A DNA stretch of 7,507 nucleotides, from contig JAFGOO010000134.1 of the NCBI GenBank assembly GCA_016926455.1, positions 1-7,507 of the forward strand. Direction: 5' to 3'. Positions 1-5,450 of the stretch are shown one piece after another (within the stretch, counting starts at the first letter, position 1; the number at the start of each line of letters is the position of its first letter). The notes below the pieces were generated by a model that made no database searches, was not told the origin of the DNA, and saw only the letters and a program-made list of their open reading frames with translations. The stretch comes from Methanosarcinaceae archaeon. Lineage in GTDB: Archaea > Halobacteriota > Methanosarcinia > Methanosarcinales > Methanosarcinaceae. The translations under genes and the position numbers were made by a program.

Positions 1-114
1 GACGTCCTGCATGAGAATTGGTCCACGTTCTCCGGCTGTAAGGCTATTCTGATCATCACCCACTGGAATTCCAAAAGCAGTTGTTAAAATCTTAGAAATT
101 ATCTTTTCATCCAT
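1..114 (-). CDS. Monofunctional heme catalase, N-terminal part (cut by window edge)
   Basis: The first 38 codons of a catalase that runs off the left edge. Catalase disproportionates hydrogen peroxide to water and oxygen in the cytoplasm. The minus-strand translation begins MDEKIISKILTTAFGIPVGD and continues into DDQNSLTAGERGPILMQD, which is the conserved N-terminal arm of clade-type heme catalases (NSLTAG-RGP-L-QD). The catalytic His/Asn and the heme-ligand Tyr lie outside the window and cannot be checked. The ATG at 114-112 is preceded by a good Shine-Dalgarno (GGAGTGA at 127-121 on the minus strand) with a 6-nt spacer, so the start is well supported. Heme catalases are known from Methanosarcina and a few other methanogens, where they protect strict anaerobes from peroxide. 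Whether the gene is intact beyond the edge is unknown. Confidence 0.88.
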   Translation of the reverse strand, partial: MDEKIISKILTTAFGIPVGDDQNSLTAGERGPILMQDV

Positions 115-145
115 TAAATTTCACTCCTGTATTTTATAGATTGAG

Positions 146-155
146 TATATTAAAT
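146..155 (-). promoter_or_regulatory. Candidate TATA box for the catalase gene
   Basis: On the minus strand this reads ATTTAATATA, an archaeal TATA-like element about 35 nt upstream of the catalase ATG. A start site 24-27 nt downstream would fall around 125, close to the Shine-Dalgarno at 127-121, so the fit is imperfect. A second AT-rich candidate, GTATTTAAAG on the minus strand at 225-234, would give a leader of about 90 nt. Assigned by eye only. Confidence 0.3.
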
Positions 156-276
156 AGGTTAATCAATAACTAAGCCAAATTCTTGATTATACCCCCAAAA
201 TCAAACGATAATTTTGTATTTCGGCTTTAAATACATTTTCATATCTTTAATTTTTTTTTAAATTCTAAGGAGAATT

Positions 277-321
277 ATGATTTACTATTTATTTTACAGA
301 CTCGATAAAAATGTGTTATAG
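277..321 (+). CDS. Possible 14-codon micro-ORF with strong Shine-Dalgarno
   Basis: A very short open frame, MIYYLFYRLDKNVL, begins at the ATG at 277 and stops with TAG at 319-321. What makes it notable is its upstream signals: AAGGAG at 267-272 sits 4 nt before the ATG, and TTTAAATAC at 226-234 is a good TATA-like element whose expected start site (about 255) precedes that Shine-Dalgarno. The peptide is aromatic and hydrophobic. It could be a translated leader peptide, a small independent peptide or a chance match in AT-rich DNA. No family is recognised. Confidence 0.2.
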   Translation: MIYYLFYRLDKNVL

Positions 322-474
322 TTATTCTATGTACAAACGCGTTTGTTTACTTAGACACAGACGGGAATAAAAATTCAAAATGTCTATGATCGCAAATCTA
401 TCCGCGGCAGATAGATATGCCGTGGAAGGGAGCATTGATTCCCCGAGTATGCTCTGGCTTGATTCAACTATCAT
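322..474 (-). CDS. Hypothetical 50-aa ORF, possibly a SnoaL/NTF2-like remnant
   Basis: A 50-codon minus-strand frame starts at ATG 474-472, 63 nt after the stop of the PAPS-reductase-like gene, and ends at TAA 324-322. Residues 22-38 (LSAADRFAIIDILNFYS) resemble the first helix of SnoaL-like/NTF2-fold proteins, which often reads DR-AI-DL---Y. The rest of such a domain (about 120 aa) is missing, so it is either a truncated relic or a coincidence. A second in-frame Met lies at 435-433. Only a weak purine-rich stretch (GTGGGG) precedes the ATG. It overlaps a plus-strand ORF (380-517), and at most one is likely to be real. No function is assigned. Confidence 0.25.
   Translation of the reverse strand: MIVESSQSILGESMLPSTAYLSAADRFAIIDILNFYSRLCLSKQTRLYIE
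333..346. promoter_or_regulatory. Perfect 14-bp palindrome, candidate operator
   Basis: ACAAACGCGTTTGT is an exact inverted repeat centred on CGCG, in otherwise AT-rich intergenic DNA between the catalase and the PAPS-reductase-like gene. Perfect palindromes of this length are typical of sites for dimeric repressors. It lies about 220 bp upstream of the catalase start and about 34 bp before the plus-strand small ORF at 380. The cognate regulator cannot be identified from this window. Confidence 0.4.
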
Positions 475-517
475 CAGAACCCCACTTTGCTATAGCCGTG
501 GAGCAGGTCAGCCATGA
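380..517 (+). CDS. Hypothetical 45-aa ORF of doubtful coding status
   Basis: A plus-strand frame of 45 codons (start MSMIANLSAADRYAVEG, end CYSRGAGQP) in a locally GC-richer block. There is no convincing Shine-Dalgarno, and no family is recognised. The same block contains two inverted repeats: ATCTATC/GATAGAT (396-402 with 410-416, 7-nt loop) and GAGCAT/ATGCTC (430-435 with 449-454, 13-nt loop). The segment may therefore be structured RNA, a regulatory region or a gene fragment rather than a coding sequence. It competes with the minus-strand ORF at 322-474. Confidence 0.15.
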   Translation: MSMIANLSAADRYAVEGSIDSPSMLWLDSTIIRTPLCYSRGAGQP

Positions 518-537
518 ATTCTATTATTTTCGGTAGT

Positions 538-2448
538 TTATGATAGCATATCAAACTTCACCACTGGACAGACCTCAATACACTTCCCACAATGAACGCA
601 GACATCACCGATTACGGCTACACCGTCCTTGATCCCTATCACATTGCTGGGACACTGTCCCACGCATACGCCGCATCCCCTGCATCCAAGGGCACGCCGC
701 ACGGATAATTCCAGTCCGTGCATCAGTCTACGGGCTCTATTTTTGGTATCGCTTCTGGCGGTCACGGTCCCGGACGCAAACACCTGAGCTCTATCCTCAT
801 CCTTTAGCACTGAAACAACGCCGTCAATATAGGATACCTTGCCGACCGCGCGTAGCATCCCGGTACTCTCAAGGCAATCAAGATCGATGGCAGTTCCGAA
901 ACATCCTTCAGCTGACATACCACCTGCCTTACACGGGCTGTATCCAGTTGTCAGGGTGAAGGTTAGCGTGCCTTCTTGCTCAGTAGTTGGTACTGTATTT
1001 ATCCCTTTTTTCCGGGCAATGTCAGCAATCCTTGGCGGCAGGGTCTGCCAGCGCCAGAGTCCGTGTTCAACCCATTCTCTGGACAGCCCCATTCGCTCTG
1101 CATACCCGAGCAGGAAATCATTGAGCCGTTTTTCAAACTCAGGATGAGTATCTCTTAGACGAATGATATCCGCAAGTGAAGAGGAGGGACACAACCAACA
1201 GCCGATTCTATCAAACCCGCATTCATATATCGGATTGTACGGTGCACCTGTCTTGAAGATATAGAGCCAGACATGAAGGGCTGTCCAGTCCTGAATGGGT
1301 GCCGCACCAATCTGGTTTCCTACCCAGGGGTTTTTCCATACACGCTCGCTCTTGGCACGGGTATCTGATTCATACTTGCGCTGTCCAATAAATGTTAGGC
1401 ACCCGTTCTTATAGTTCTCCTCGATCAACTGTGTGATTGGACCGAGTTTACAGATTTTGCAGCACCACCGGGCTTCTACCGTTGGAGGACCAAAGTCATC
1501 TACTGATTTCCAGAAAGCTTCGTTGGCACTCACAGTTTTTAGAGTTCGGTTGTACTGGCTGGCTATGGCTTCTACATTTTCTACAGTTTCCGGGAATTCA
1601 AGACCCGTATCTGCGAATAGGATATCAAAGTCTTCTAGGCATTCGCTTGCAAGCTGGAGTACAGCAAGGCTATCCTTGCCCCCTGAATATGAAACGGATA
1701 CCGGTCGTTGGGTTGTTTCGGTAACATTTTTGATAAAATTGTGAGAGCGTTCTACAAACCTGTCCAGAATGTCCGAATTTGCAGCAACTGCATCGTTCCA
1801 GTTCTGACCGCCTTCGGGTATTTCAAGTGCGCAATGAATCCCTTTCCATCGGTTTTTAACAGCCACACCGCGTCCGCGTTCAAGCATGGCTGCACCGCTC
1901 ATCCTTGCGCGTCCCAACGCAACCACCTTTCCTTCCGGTGTGAGCACAACCACCTCGTTATGTTCCTGAATTTCAGCGTCCGCATCAGTGACACCTGGAG
2001 CCAAAACGCTTGCACCTTTTATAATGAAGGGGACAGCACCACTTTCGATAACTACCCAGTTTCTCATCGTGCTTCTGTCCTTACCTTCAAATAGCCTCTG
2101 TGCTCCGCTAAGCCTTGGAAGCAGCACCCAACGCAGTCCATCGACCTCAAACCTGATGCTCGCGATAATTTCACCGTCAACAATGATTTCGTCCATTCGA
2201 TCATCATATGGTGTCTTGTTAAGCACGACCAGTCTCCCGGGTGGAATGAGGGGGGCATTGAATTGTTTTATTGATAGCGAGTTTATAAGGTCGATATCAT
2301 ACTGAAAAGCTGGTCGTATATCGCCAGGCGGTGTGACAGTAACTTTTTTTGTGGCTGCACCGCATCCGCATTTTTTCCCAAGGACCGGTACATTACAGGA
2401 ATGACACCAGTAGAGGAGCAGTTCACCTAAGAATACAGGTTTTGACAT
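538..2448 (-). CDS. PAPS-reductase-family PP-loop protein with zinc ribbon, PUA and two [4Fe-4S] ferredoxin motifs
   Basis: A 636-aa cytoplasmic multidomain protein. In order: a Zn ribbon (C15xxC18 ... C27xC29); a linker domain; a PUA-like domain at about 130-200 (GAVPFIIKGASVLAPG, then RARMSGAAML); a PP-loop adenine-nucleotide-binding domain beginning SYSGGKDS at 253-260, with a FADTGLEFPET segment at 278-288; a CC pair (C329, C330) and C417xxC420, spaced like the cluster motif of APS reductases; and a C-terminal bacterial-type ferredoxin (C589xxC592xxC595xxxC599P and C617xxC620xxC623xxxC627P) for two [4Fe-4S] clusters. Family members are annotated as phosphoadenosine phosphosulfate reductases, which release sulfite from PAPS. 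I see no C-terminal ECG(L/I)H catalytic Cys motif, and PUA is usually an RNA-binding domain, so sulfur transfer to RNA or another PP-loop reaction is possible. The ATG at 2448 is followed directly by the zinc ribbon. No clear Shine-Dalgarno is seen, so the transcript may be short-leadered. It lies 115 nt downstream of the radical SAM gene on the same strand. Confidence 0.85.
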   Translation of the reverse strand: MSKPVFLGELLLYWCHSCNVPVLGKKCGCGAATKKVTVTPPGDIRPAFQYDIDLINSLSIKQFNAPLIPPGRLVVLNKTPYDDRMDEIIVDGEIIASIRFEVDGLRWVLLPRLSGAQRLFEGKDRSTMRNWVVIESGAVPFIIKGASVLAPGVTDADAEIQEHNEVVVLTPEGKVVALGRARMSGAAMLERGRGVAVKNRWKGIHCALEIPEGGQNWNDAVAANSDILDRFVERSHNFIKNVTETTQRPVSVSYSGGKDSLAVLQLASECLEDFDILFADTGLEFPETVENVEAIASQYNRTLKTVSANEAFWKSVDDFGPPTVEARWCCKICKLGPITQLIEENYKNGCLTFIGQRKYESDTRAKSERVWKNPWVGNQIGAAPIQDWTALHVWLYIFKTGAPYNPIYECGFDRIGCWLCPSSSLADIIRLRDTHPEFEKRLNDFLLGYAERMGLSREWVEHGLWRWQTLPPRIADIARKKGINTVPTTEQEGTLTFTLTTGYSPCKAGGMSAEGCFGTAIDLDCLESTGMLRAVGKVSYIDGVVSVLKDEDRAQVFASGTVTARSDTKNRARRLMHGLELSVRRALGCRGCGVCVGQCPSNVIGIKDGVAVIGDVCVHCGKCIEVCPVVKFDMLS

Positions 2449-2563
2449 TATGCAAGCAGAATAGTATCATCATTTGAATAGGTTTTGGGTGTTTTATGAC
2501 ATACACAATATCTATTTTATTTTTTGAAGCTCCAAACCAAATAAATGCCTTTTATTGCTAGGA

Positions 2564-3706
2564 TTATTGTCTAAACATCAAGGACATTATTCCTGCCTTG
2601 CCATCTTTATTAGGCTCTGATTTAAAAGGAGCCATAGGAATAGCCGGGGATCCTAGGAACTCTCTGTTGACCCGATCAGTTATTTCCTTGAATATCATCT
2701 TATAAGCAGTACAGTGGGGGTCTACGCCCTTAATCTCACCATCATTAGGTGCAATGGCATTGTAGGGACACCCTCCCCGGCAGAATTTTATGTAGGGGCA
2801 TTCTCCACATTGCCTGTCCACATATTCCTTATATTGATGCATTAGCTTCCATGCATCAGATCTGGAAAGATCTTCCATGCTTGGATGGTCATAGACATTG
2901 CCCATTACATATTTAGGCATACCTACAAAACGATAGCAGGGATATATATTTCCATCAGGTCCCACAGCAAATGTATCCCCCATGCAATCCACGAAGGTAC
3001 ATACTGTAGCCCGACCGCTGAAAACACATTTACAAAGGTGGTCAATATTCATGATTTCGATCTCACCAAGGTGTTCCAGATATTTGTCCAGAAGATAGAT
3101 TAACAGTTCTCCATACTCTTCTGGAGCAAGTGCCCATTTTTCGGGGTTCTTGTCACGTAAGGATGGCAATGCAGGATGCAATTTAAGTGTCAAGCCATTC
3201 TCTAGGAAAAAATTAAAAATATCTTCCCTATACTTTACAGAATAGGAGGTAAAGGTACTGATGAATCTCACATTTAGACCGTTAGCCCTAGCAATTTCAT
3301 AGCCTTTCATGGTCTTGTCGAAGTATCCTTTTCCTCTTTGGAGGTCATTGAGTTCCCGAGGACCATCTATGCTGGAGCCGATGGGAATGTCATACTCCGC
3401 TAGAATCTGGGCTATTTCCGGCGTAAGCTTCCAGAGATTGGTCTGCATAGCAAAAGCTGCTTTCTGGTGAATTGTACCTTTAGCTAGCAATGGCAATGCT
3501 TTGCGATAAAAATCCGCGCCTGCCAGGAGAGGTTCCCCACCATGAAAGGTGAAGGTAACCGGATCGTCCCGGAAATCCTTAAGCCATTTAACCACTTCTT
3601 CGATGGTCTCAATACTCATTATTGGGGAGCCTTCCTCTGAACTCCAGCAATAGCTGCAATTAGACGGACAACCCATAGTAGGGATTAGCATCACATGAAA
3701 AGCCAT
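2564..3706 (-). CDS. cbpB: Radical SAM/SPASM peptide-modifying enzyme (anSME-like; CbpB-type)
   Basis: A 380-aa cytoplasmic radical SAM enzyme. C13xxxC17xxC20 near the N-terminus binds the SAM [4Fe-4S] cluster; HGGEP at 55-59 is the SAM-amino-group motif; SSIDGP at 111-116 matches the anSME-like core. A full SPASM domain follows: C236, C241, C257 and then C300xxC303xxxxxC309xxxC313 ... C332, nearly the same spacing as the two auxiliary clusters of anaerobic sulfatase-maturating enzymes. The residue after C257 is Tyr258, where anSMEs, as I recall, have the catalytic Asp, and no sulfatase is nearby, so formylglycine formation is unlikely. A Cys-rich 50-aa peptide gene lies divergently upstream, which points to RiPP maturation. 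I assign it to the methanogen CbpB-type group from memory of the family, not from a search. The start at 3706 has a strong Shine-Dalgarno (AAGGAG, 3716-3711) 4 nt away. Confidence 0.85.
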   Translation of the reverse strand: MAFHVMLIPTMGCPSNCSYCWSSEEGSPIMSIETIEEVVKWLKDFRDDPVTFTFHGGEPLLAGADFYRKALPLLAKGTIHQKAAFAMQTNLWKLTPEIAQILAEYDIPIGSSIDGPRELNDLQRGKGYFDKTMKGYEIARANGLNVRFISTFTSYSVKYREDIFNFFLENGLTLKLHPALPSLRDKNPEKWALAPEEYGELLIYLLDKYLEHLGEIEIMNIDHLCKCVFSGRATVCTFVDCMGDTFAVGPDGNIYPCYRFVGMPKYVMGNVYDHPSMEDLSRSDAWKLMHQYKEYVDRQCGECPYIKFCRGGCPYNAIAPNDGEIKGVDPHCTAYKMIFKEITDRVNREFLGSPAIPMAPFKSEPNKDGKAGIMSLMFRQ

Positions 3707-3914
3707 AAAACTCCTTCTTAAACTTCTTCGTAATCACTCAATGCCACCTAATCTCTAAGCTCATTTATCTAATTTCCTATTTGGTCTAAAGTCACTAATT
3801 ATTAAATGGGATAAGGTCATCGGTAGATATGTATGAATAGATCGTTGCGACACTGTTTATTTTTAAGAGGATACTTAGCACGTTTCCTGTGAATGTGTTA
3901 GCAAGTCAAAAATG

Positions 3915-3922
3915 AAATATAC
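3915..3922 (+). promoter_or_regulatory. Candidate TATA box of the Cys-rich peptide gene
   Basis: AAATATAC is centred about 26 nt upstream of the ATG at 3944, the usual archaeal TATA-to-start-site distance, implying a leaderless or nearly leaderless mRNA. An alternative AT-rich element, TTTATTTTTAAG around 3858-3869, would give a leader of about 55 nt. For the divergent radical SAM gene the best TATA-like element is TTTAATAATTAG on the minus strand (3806-3795). Confidence 0.35.
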
Positions 3923-3943
3923 CCGTAAGGTAATAGTATTAAC

Positions 3944-4096
3944 ATGGCTGAAAATAAGGAAGTGCCATGCACATGTGGAAATAATTTGATGCGTTTGATT
4001 CTGACTGATTCGGGAGCACTTGAGATCAAGTGTCTAGAGTGCGGTTCGGTCAGGAAAGTTGGCAGAGGGCTTTGTCCAACGAGACTTGCAGACTGA
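3944..4096 (+). CDS. cbpA: Small Cys-rich peptide, candidate radical-SAM-modified precursor (CbpA-type)
   Basis: A 50-codon gene, ATG at 3944 and TGA at 4094-4096. The peptide starts MAENKEVPCTCGNN and ends VRKVGRGLCPTRLAD. It has five Cys: C9, C11, C30, C33 and C44, arranged as CxCG, CxxCG and a final isolated Cys (LCPTR). It has no signal peptide or membrane segment. It is divergent from the radical SAM/SPASM gene, with 237 bp between the two starts, the typical arrangement of a precursor and its modifying enzyme. It agrees with what I recall of the methanogen 'modified peptide precursor CbpA' family; the product structure is unknown to me. The main alternative is a tiny zinc ribbon using CxC plus CxxC, which would leave C44 unexplained. 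A weak Shine-Dalgarno (AGGT, 3928-3931) lies 12 nt upstream, and TATA-like AAATATAC at 3915-3922 would place transcription start at or near the ATG, so translation may be leaderless. Confidence 0.72.
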   Translation: MAENKEVPCTCGNNLMRLILTDSGALEIKCLECGSVRKVGRGLCPTRLAD

Positions 4097-4116
4097 CGTA
4101 CTCCCGCGTCTAAAGT

Positions 4117-4126
4117 AGCTATAGCT
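4117..4126. other. 10-bp palindrome between convergent genes
   Basis: AGCTATAGCT is a perfect inverted repeat in the 74-bp gap between the convergent ends of the Cys-rich peptide gene (stop 4096) and the threonine synthase gene (stop 4171). Its position suits a shared 3' element, but there is no adjacent T-run, so a terminator role is not supported beyond location. Confidence 0.2.
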
Positions 4127-4170
4127 CAAACGCCATTGACTATAGGACTCCATTTAGCAGTGGAAATATT

Positions 4171-5328
4171 TCAGAACCACCCATACATATCCTTGAGTCC
4201 GTGTCCGGTTGCGATACACACCACGATCTTTCCGGCGAGCGTGTCCCTGACCTTGCACGCGCCTGCATAGGAAACAGCTCCACTTGGCTCCACTAGTATC
4301 CCGTGCCTTGCAAGTGTATCCCGCGCGTCAAGGATTTCGGAATCATTCACAGTTATGCCTATTCCGTTCGAATCCTGTATTGCCTTGAATGCCGCAAGAC
4401 CGTCAATAGGGTTTCCGCAGGCTATTGCAGTGGCAATGGTTTCAGGGTCTGCAACTGGCTCGATGGTAGGTGCGCTGCTCTCCCATGCTTTTACAACAGG
4501 ATTGCAGTTCTCAGCCTGCACGCCAGCAATGCGGGGTATGCTTTCGGTTATTCCCACACACACCATCTCACGGAACGCCTCGAACAGGCTCCATAGCAAC
4601 GTACCGTTCCCGATGGGTGCGATAACATAATCCGGCACCTTCCAGTAAAGCTGGTCTAGGATCTCAAAACCCACGGTCTTCGTACCTTCACACCTCCACG
4701 GGTAATCACCTGTCAAAAATGAATCACTGTGTGTGCGCACATAATCCTCGGCTGCTTTAATGGCAACGCTATAATCACCATCTATCACCTGCACATCCGC
4801 ACCATGTGCTCTAATTTGGGCGATTTTTGCATGAGCTGCGATATCAGGCACAAAGACAACACACTCAATACCTGTGAATGCGGCATAAGCGGCAATCGAT
4901 GCGCCCATATTCCCTGTGGATGCCACTACCACCTTATTTTTCCCGAATTGAAGTGTCTTTGTGATCTCAAGGGACGAGCCCCGGTCCTTGAAAGAACCCG
5001 TGGGGTTCTGCGCCTCATATTTTATGTAAAGCTTCGAGGCTCTGGTTGATTCCGTAAGTAATGGCTGGGTCAGTAGCGGTGTTGCTCCTTCACCTAGTGT
5101 CACAAGGGACGAGAGATCCGATACAGGCAAAAACGGCCAGTATTTCCAGTGTGTTGGAGCATCCCGCCTGAAACTATCGGAAAGAATCTCTTTCCTGATT
5201 GAATCGTAATCGTATTCTGCATCAATAGCACTGCCGCATTTTTGACACCGCATTACAGGAAGTGATACCACATCTTTTGGTAGGTATGTTTCCCCGCATC
5301 TGAAACATCTAAAAAACTTTACATACAT
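4171..5328 (-). CDS. thrC: Threonine synthase-family PLP enzyme
   Basis: A 385-aa cytoplasmic fold-type II PLP enzyme. Threonine synthase converts O-phosphohomoserine to threonine and phosphate. A zinc ribbon (C8xxC11, C28xxC31) precedes the catalytic domain, as in archaeal ThrC. NPTGSFKDRG at 108-117 contains the PLP Schiff-base Lys114; ASTGN at 136-140, GNGT at 240-243 (PLP phosphate loop), GNPIDGL near 305-311 and the C-terminal TGHGLKD at 374-380 are all family marks. The reading frame extends 5 codons upstream to a TTG at 5343, but GGAAGGA at 5341-5335 is a Shine-Dalgarno 6 nt before the ATG at 5328, and it overlaps that TTG, so I start at 5328. The close paralogue cysteate synthase (phosphoserine plus sulfite to cysteate, coenzyme M pathway in Methanosarcinales) is a possible alternative; no comDE-like gene is seen here to favour it. 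Confidence 0.82.
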   Translation of the reverse strand: MYVKFFRCFRCGETYLPKDVVSLPVMRCQKCGSAIDAEYDYDSIRKEILSDSFRRDAPTHWKYWPFLPVSDLSSLVTLGEGATPLLTQPLLTESTRASKLYIKYEAQNPTGSFKDRGSSLEITKTLQFGKNKVVVASTGNMGASIAAYAAFTGIECVVFVPDIAAHAKIAQIRAHGADVQVIDGDYSVAIKAAEDYVRTHSDSFLTGDYPWRCEGTKTVGFEILDQLYWKVPDYVIAPIGNGTLLWSLFEAFREMVCVGITESIPRIAGVQAENCNPVVKAWESSAPTIEPVADPETIATAIACGNPIDGLAAFKAIQDSNGIGITVNDSEILDARDTLARHGILVEPSGAVSYAGACKVRDTLAGKIVVCIATGHGLKDMYGWF

Positions 5329-5334
5329 ATTTTT

Positions 5335-5341
5335 TCCTTCC
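5335..5341 (-). promoter_or_regulatory. Shine-Dalgarno fixing the threonine synthase start
   Basis: On the minus strand this is GGAAGGA, 6 nt from the ATG at 5328-5326. It rules against the upstream TTG (5343-5341), whose last base lies inside this site. Confidence 0.65.
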
Positions 5342-5360
5342 AAAAAGAGACTGCTGCAAA

Positions 5361-5394
5361 GGCTTTAAAGTTTTAGGATATCCTCAACATTGAG
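5361..5394 (-). promoter_or_regulatory. Candidate promoter/operator of the threonine synthase gene
   Basis: On the minus strand, CTTTAAAG (5370-5363) is a TATA-like element about 38 nt before the ATG; a start site near 5342 would leave a short leader just including the Shine-Dalgarno. Directly upstream of it lie a perfect 10-bp palindrome, AGGATATCCT (5375-5384), and an overlapping inverted repeat, CTCAA-CA-TTGAG (5383-5394). Their placement against the upstream edge of a TATA element suits a regulator site. By eye only. Confidence 0.3.
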
Positions 5395-5450
5395 TGGGCA
5401 AGTTAATATCTTTTTTGTTCCAATTCATTTTCTATTTATAACAAAGACTG

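Larger units (their letters stand above)
115..537. other. Intergenic region, catalase to PAPS-reductase-like gene
   Basis: This 423-bp stretch has two parts. Positions 115-330 are very AT-rich and hold the catalase Shine-Dalgarno, TATA-like elements on both strands, a run of ten T at about 251-259 and the micro-ORF at 277. Positions 331-537 are more GC-rich and hold the 14-bp palindrome, two short hairpins, an 8-bp direct repeat (GCCGTGGA at 419 and 495) and the two overlapping small ORFs. No tRNA, CRISPR or known RNA family is recognised. Confidence 0.5.

Noticed and set aside
396..416. Stem-loop ATCTATC/GATAGAT as terminator of the PAPS-reductase-like gene
   Set aside because: It lies about 120 nt past the stop, has only a 7-bp stem and no T-run follows on the minus strand.
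419..502. Direct repeat GCCGTGGA at 419 and 495
   Set aside because: Only two 8-bp copies with no flanking similarity; chance is enough. Not a CRISPR or attachment site.
839..2305. Several plus-strand frames of 60-128 codons
   Set aside because: They lie wholly or mostly opposite the 636-aa PAPS-reductase-like gene, have no recognisable domains and are expected antisense shadows.
2564..3706. Sulfatase-maturating enzyme
   Set aside because: No sulfatase is present in the window, the catalytic Asp position is Tyr, and a small Cys-rich peptide is the adjacent candidate substrate.
4303..5049. Plus-strand frames opposite threonine synthase
   Set aside because: They are antisense to a well-conserved enzyme and show no domain signal.
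4171..5328. Definite assignment as cysteate synthase linked to a sulfite-forming neighbour
   Set aside because: The TGHGLKD and zinc-ribbon layout fits threonine synthase, and no other coenzyme M genes are visible, so the link is left as an alternative only.
5329..5343. TTG start giving a 390-aa threonine synthase
   Set aside because: The TTG overlaps the GGAAGGA Shine-Dalgarno, and the ATG at 5328 has ideal spacing and begins directly at the zinc ribbon.
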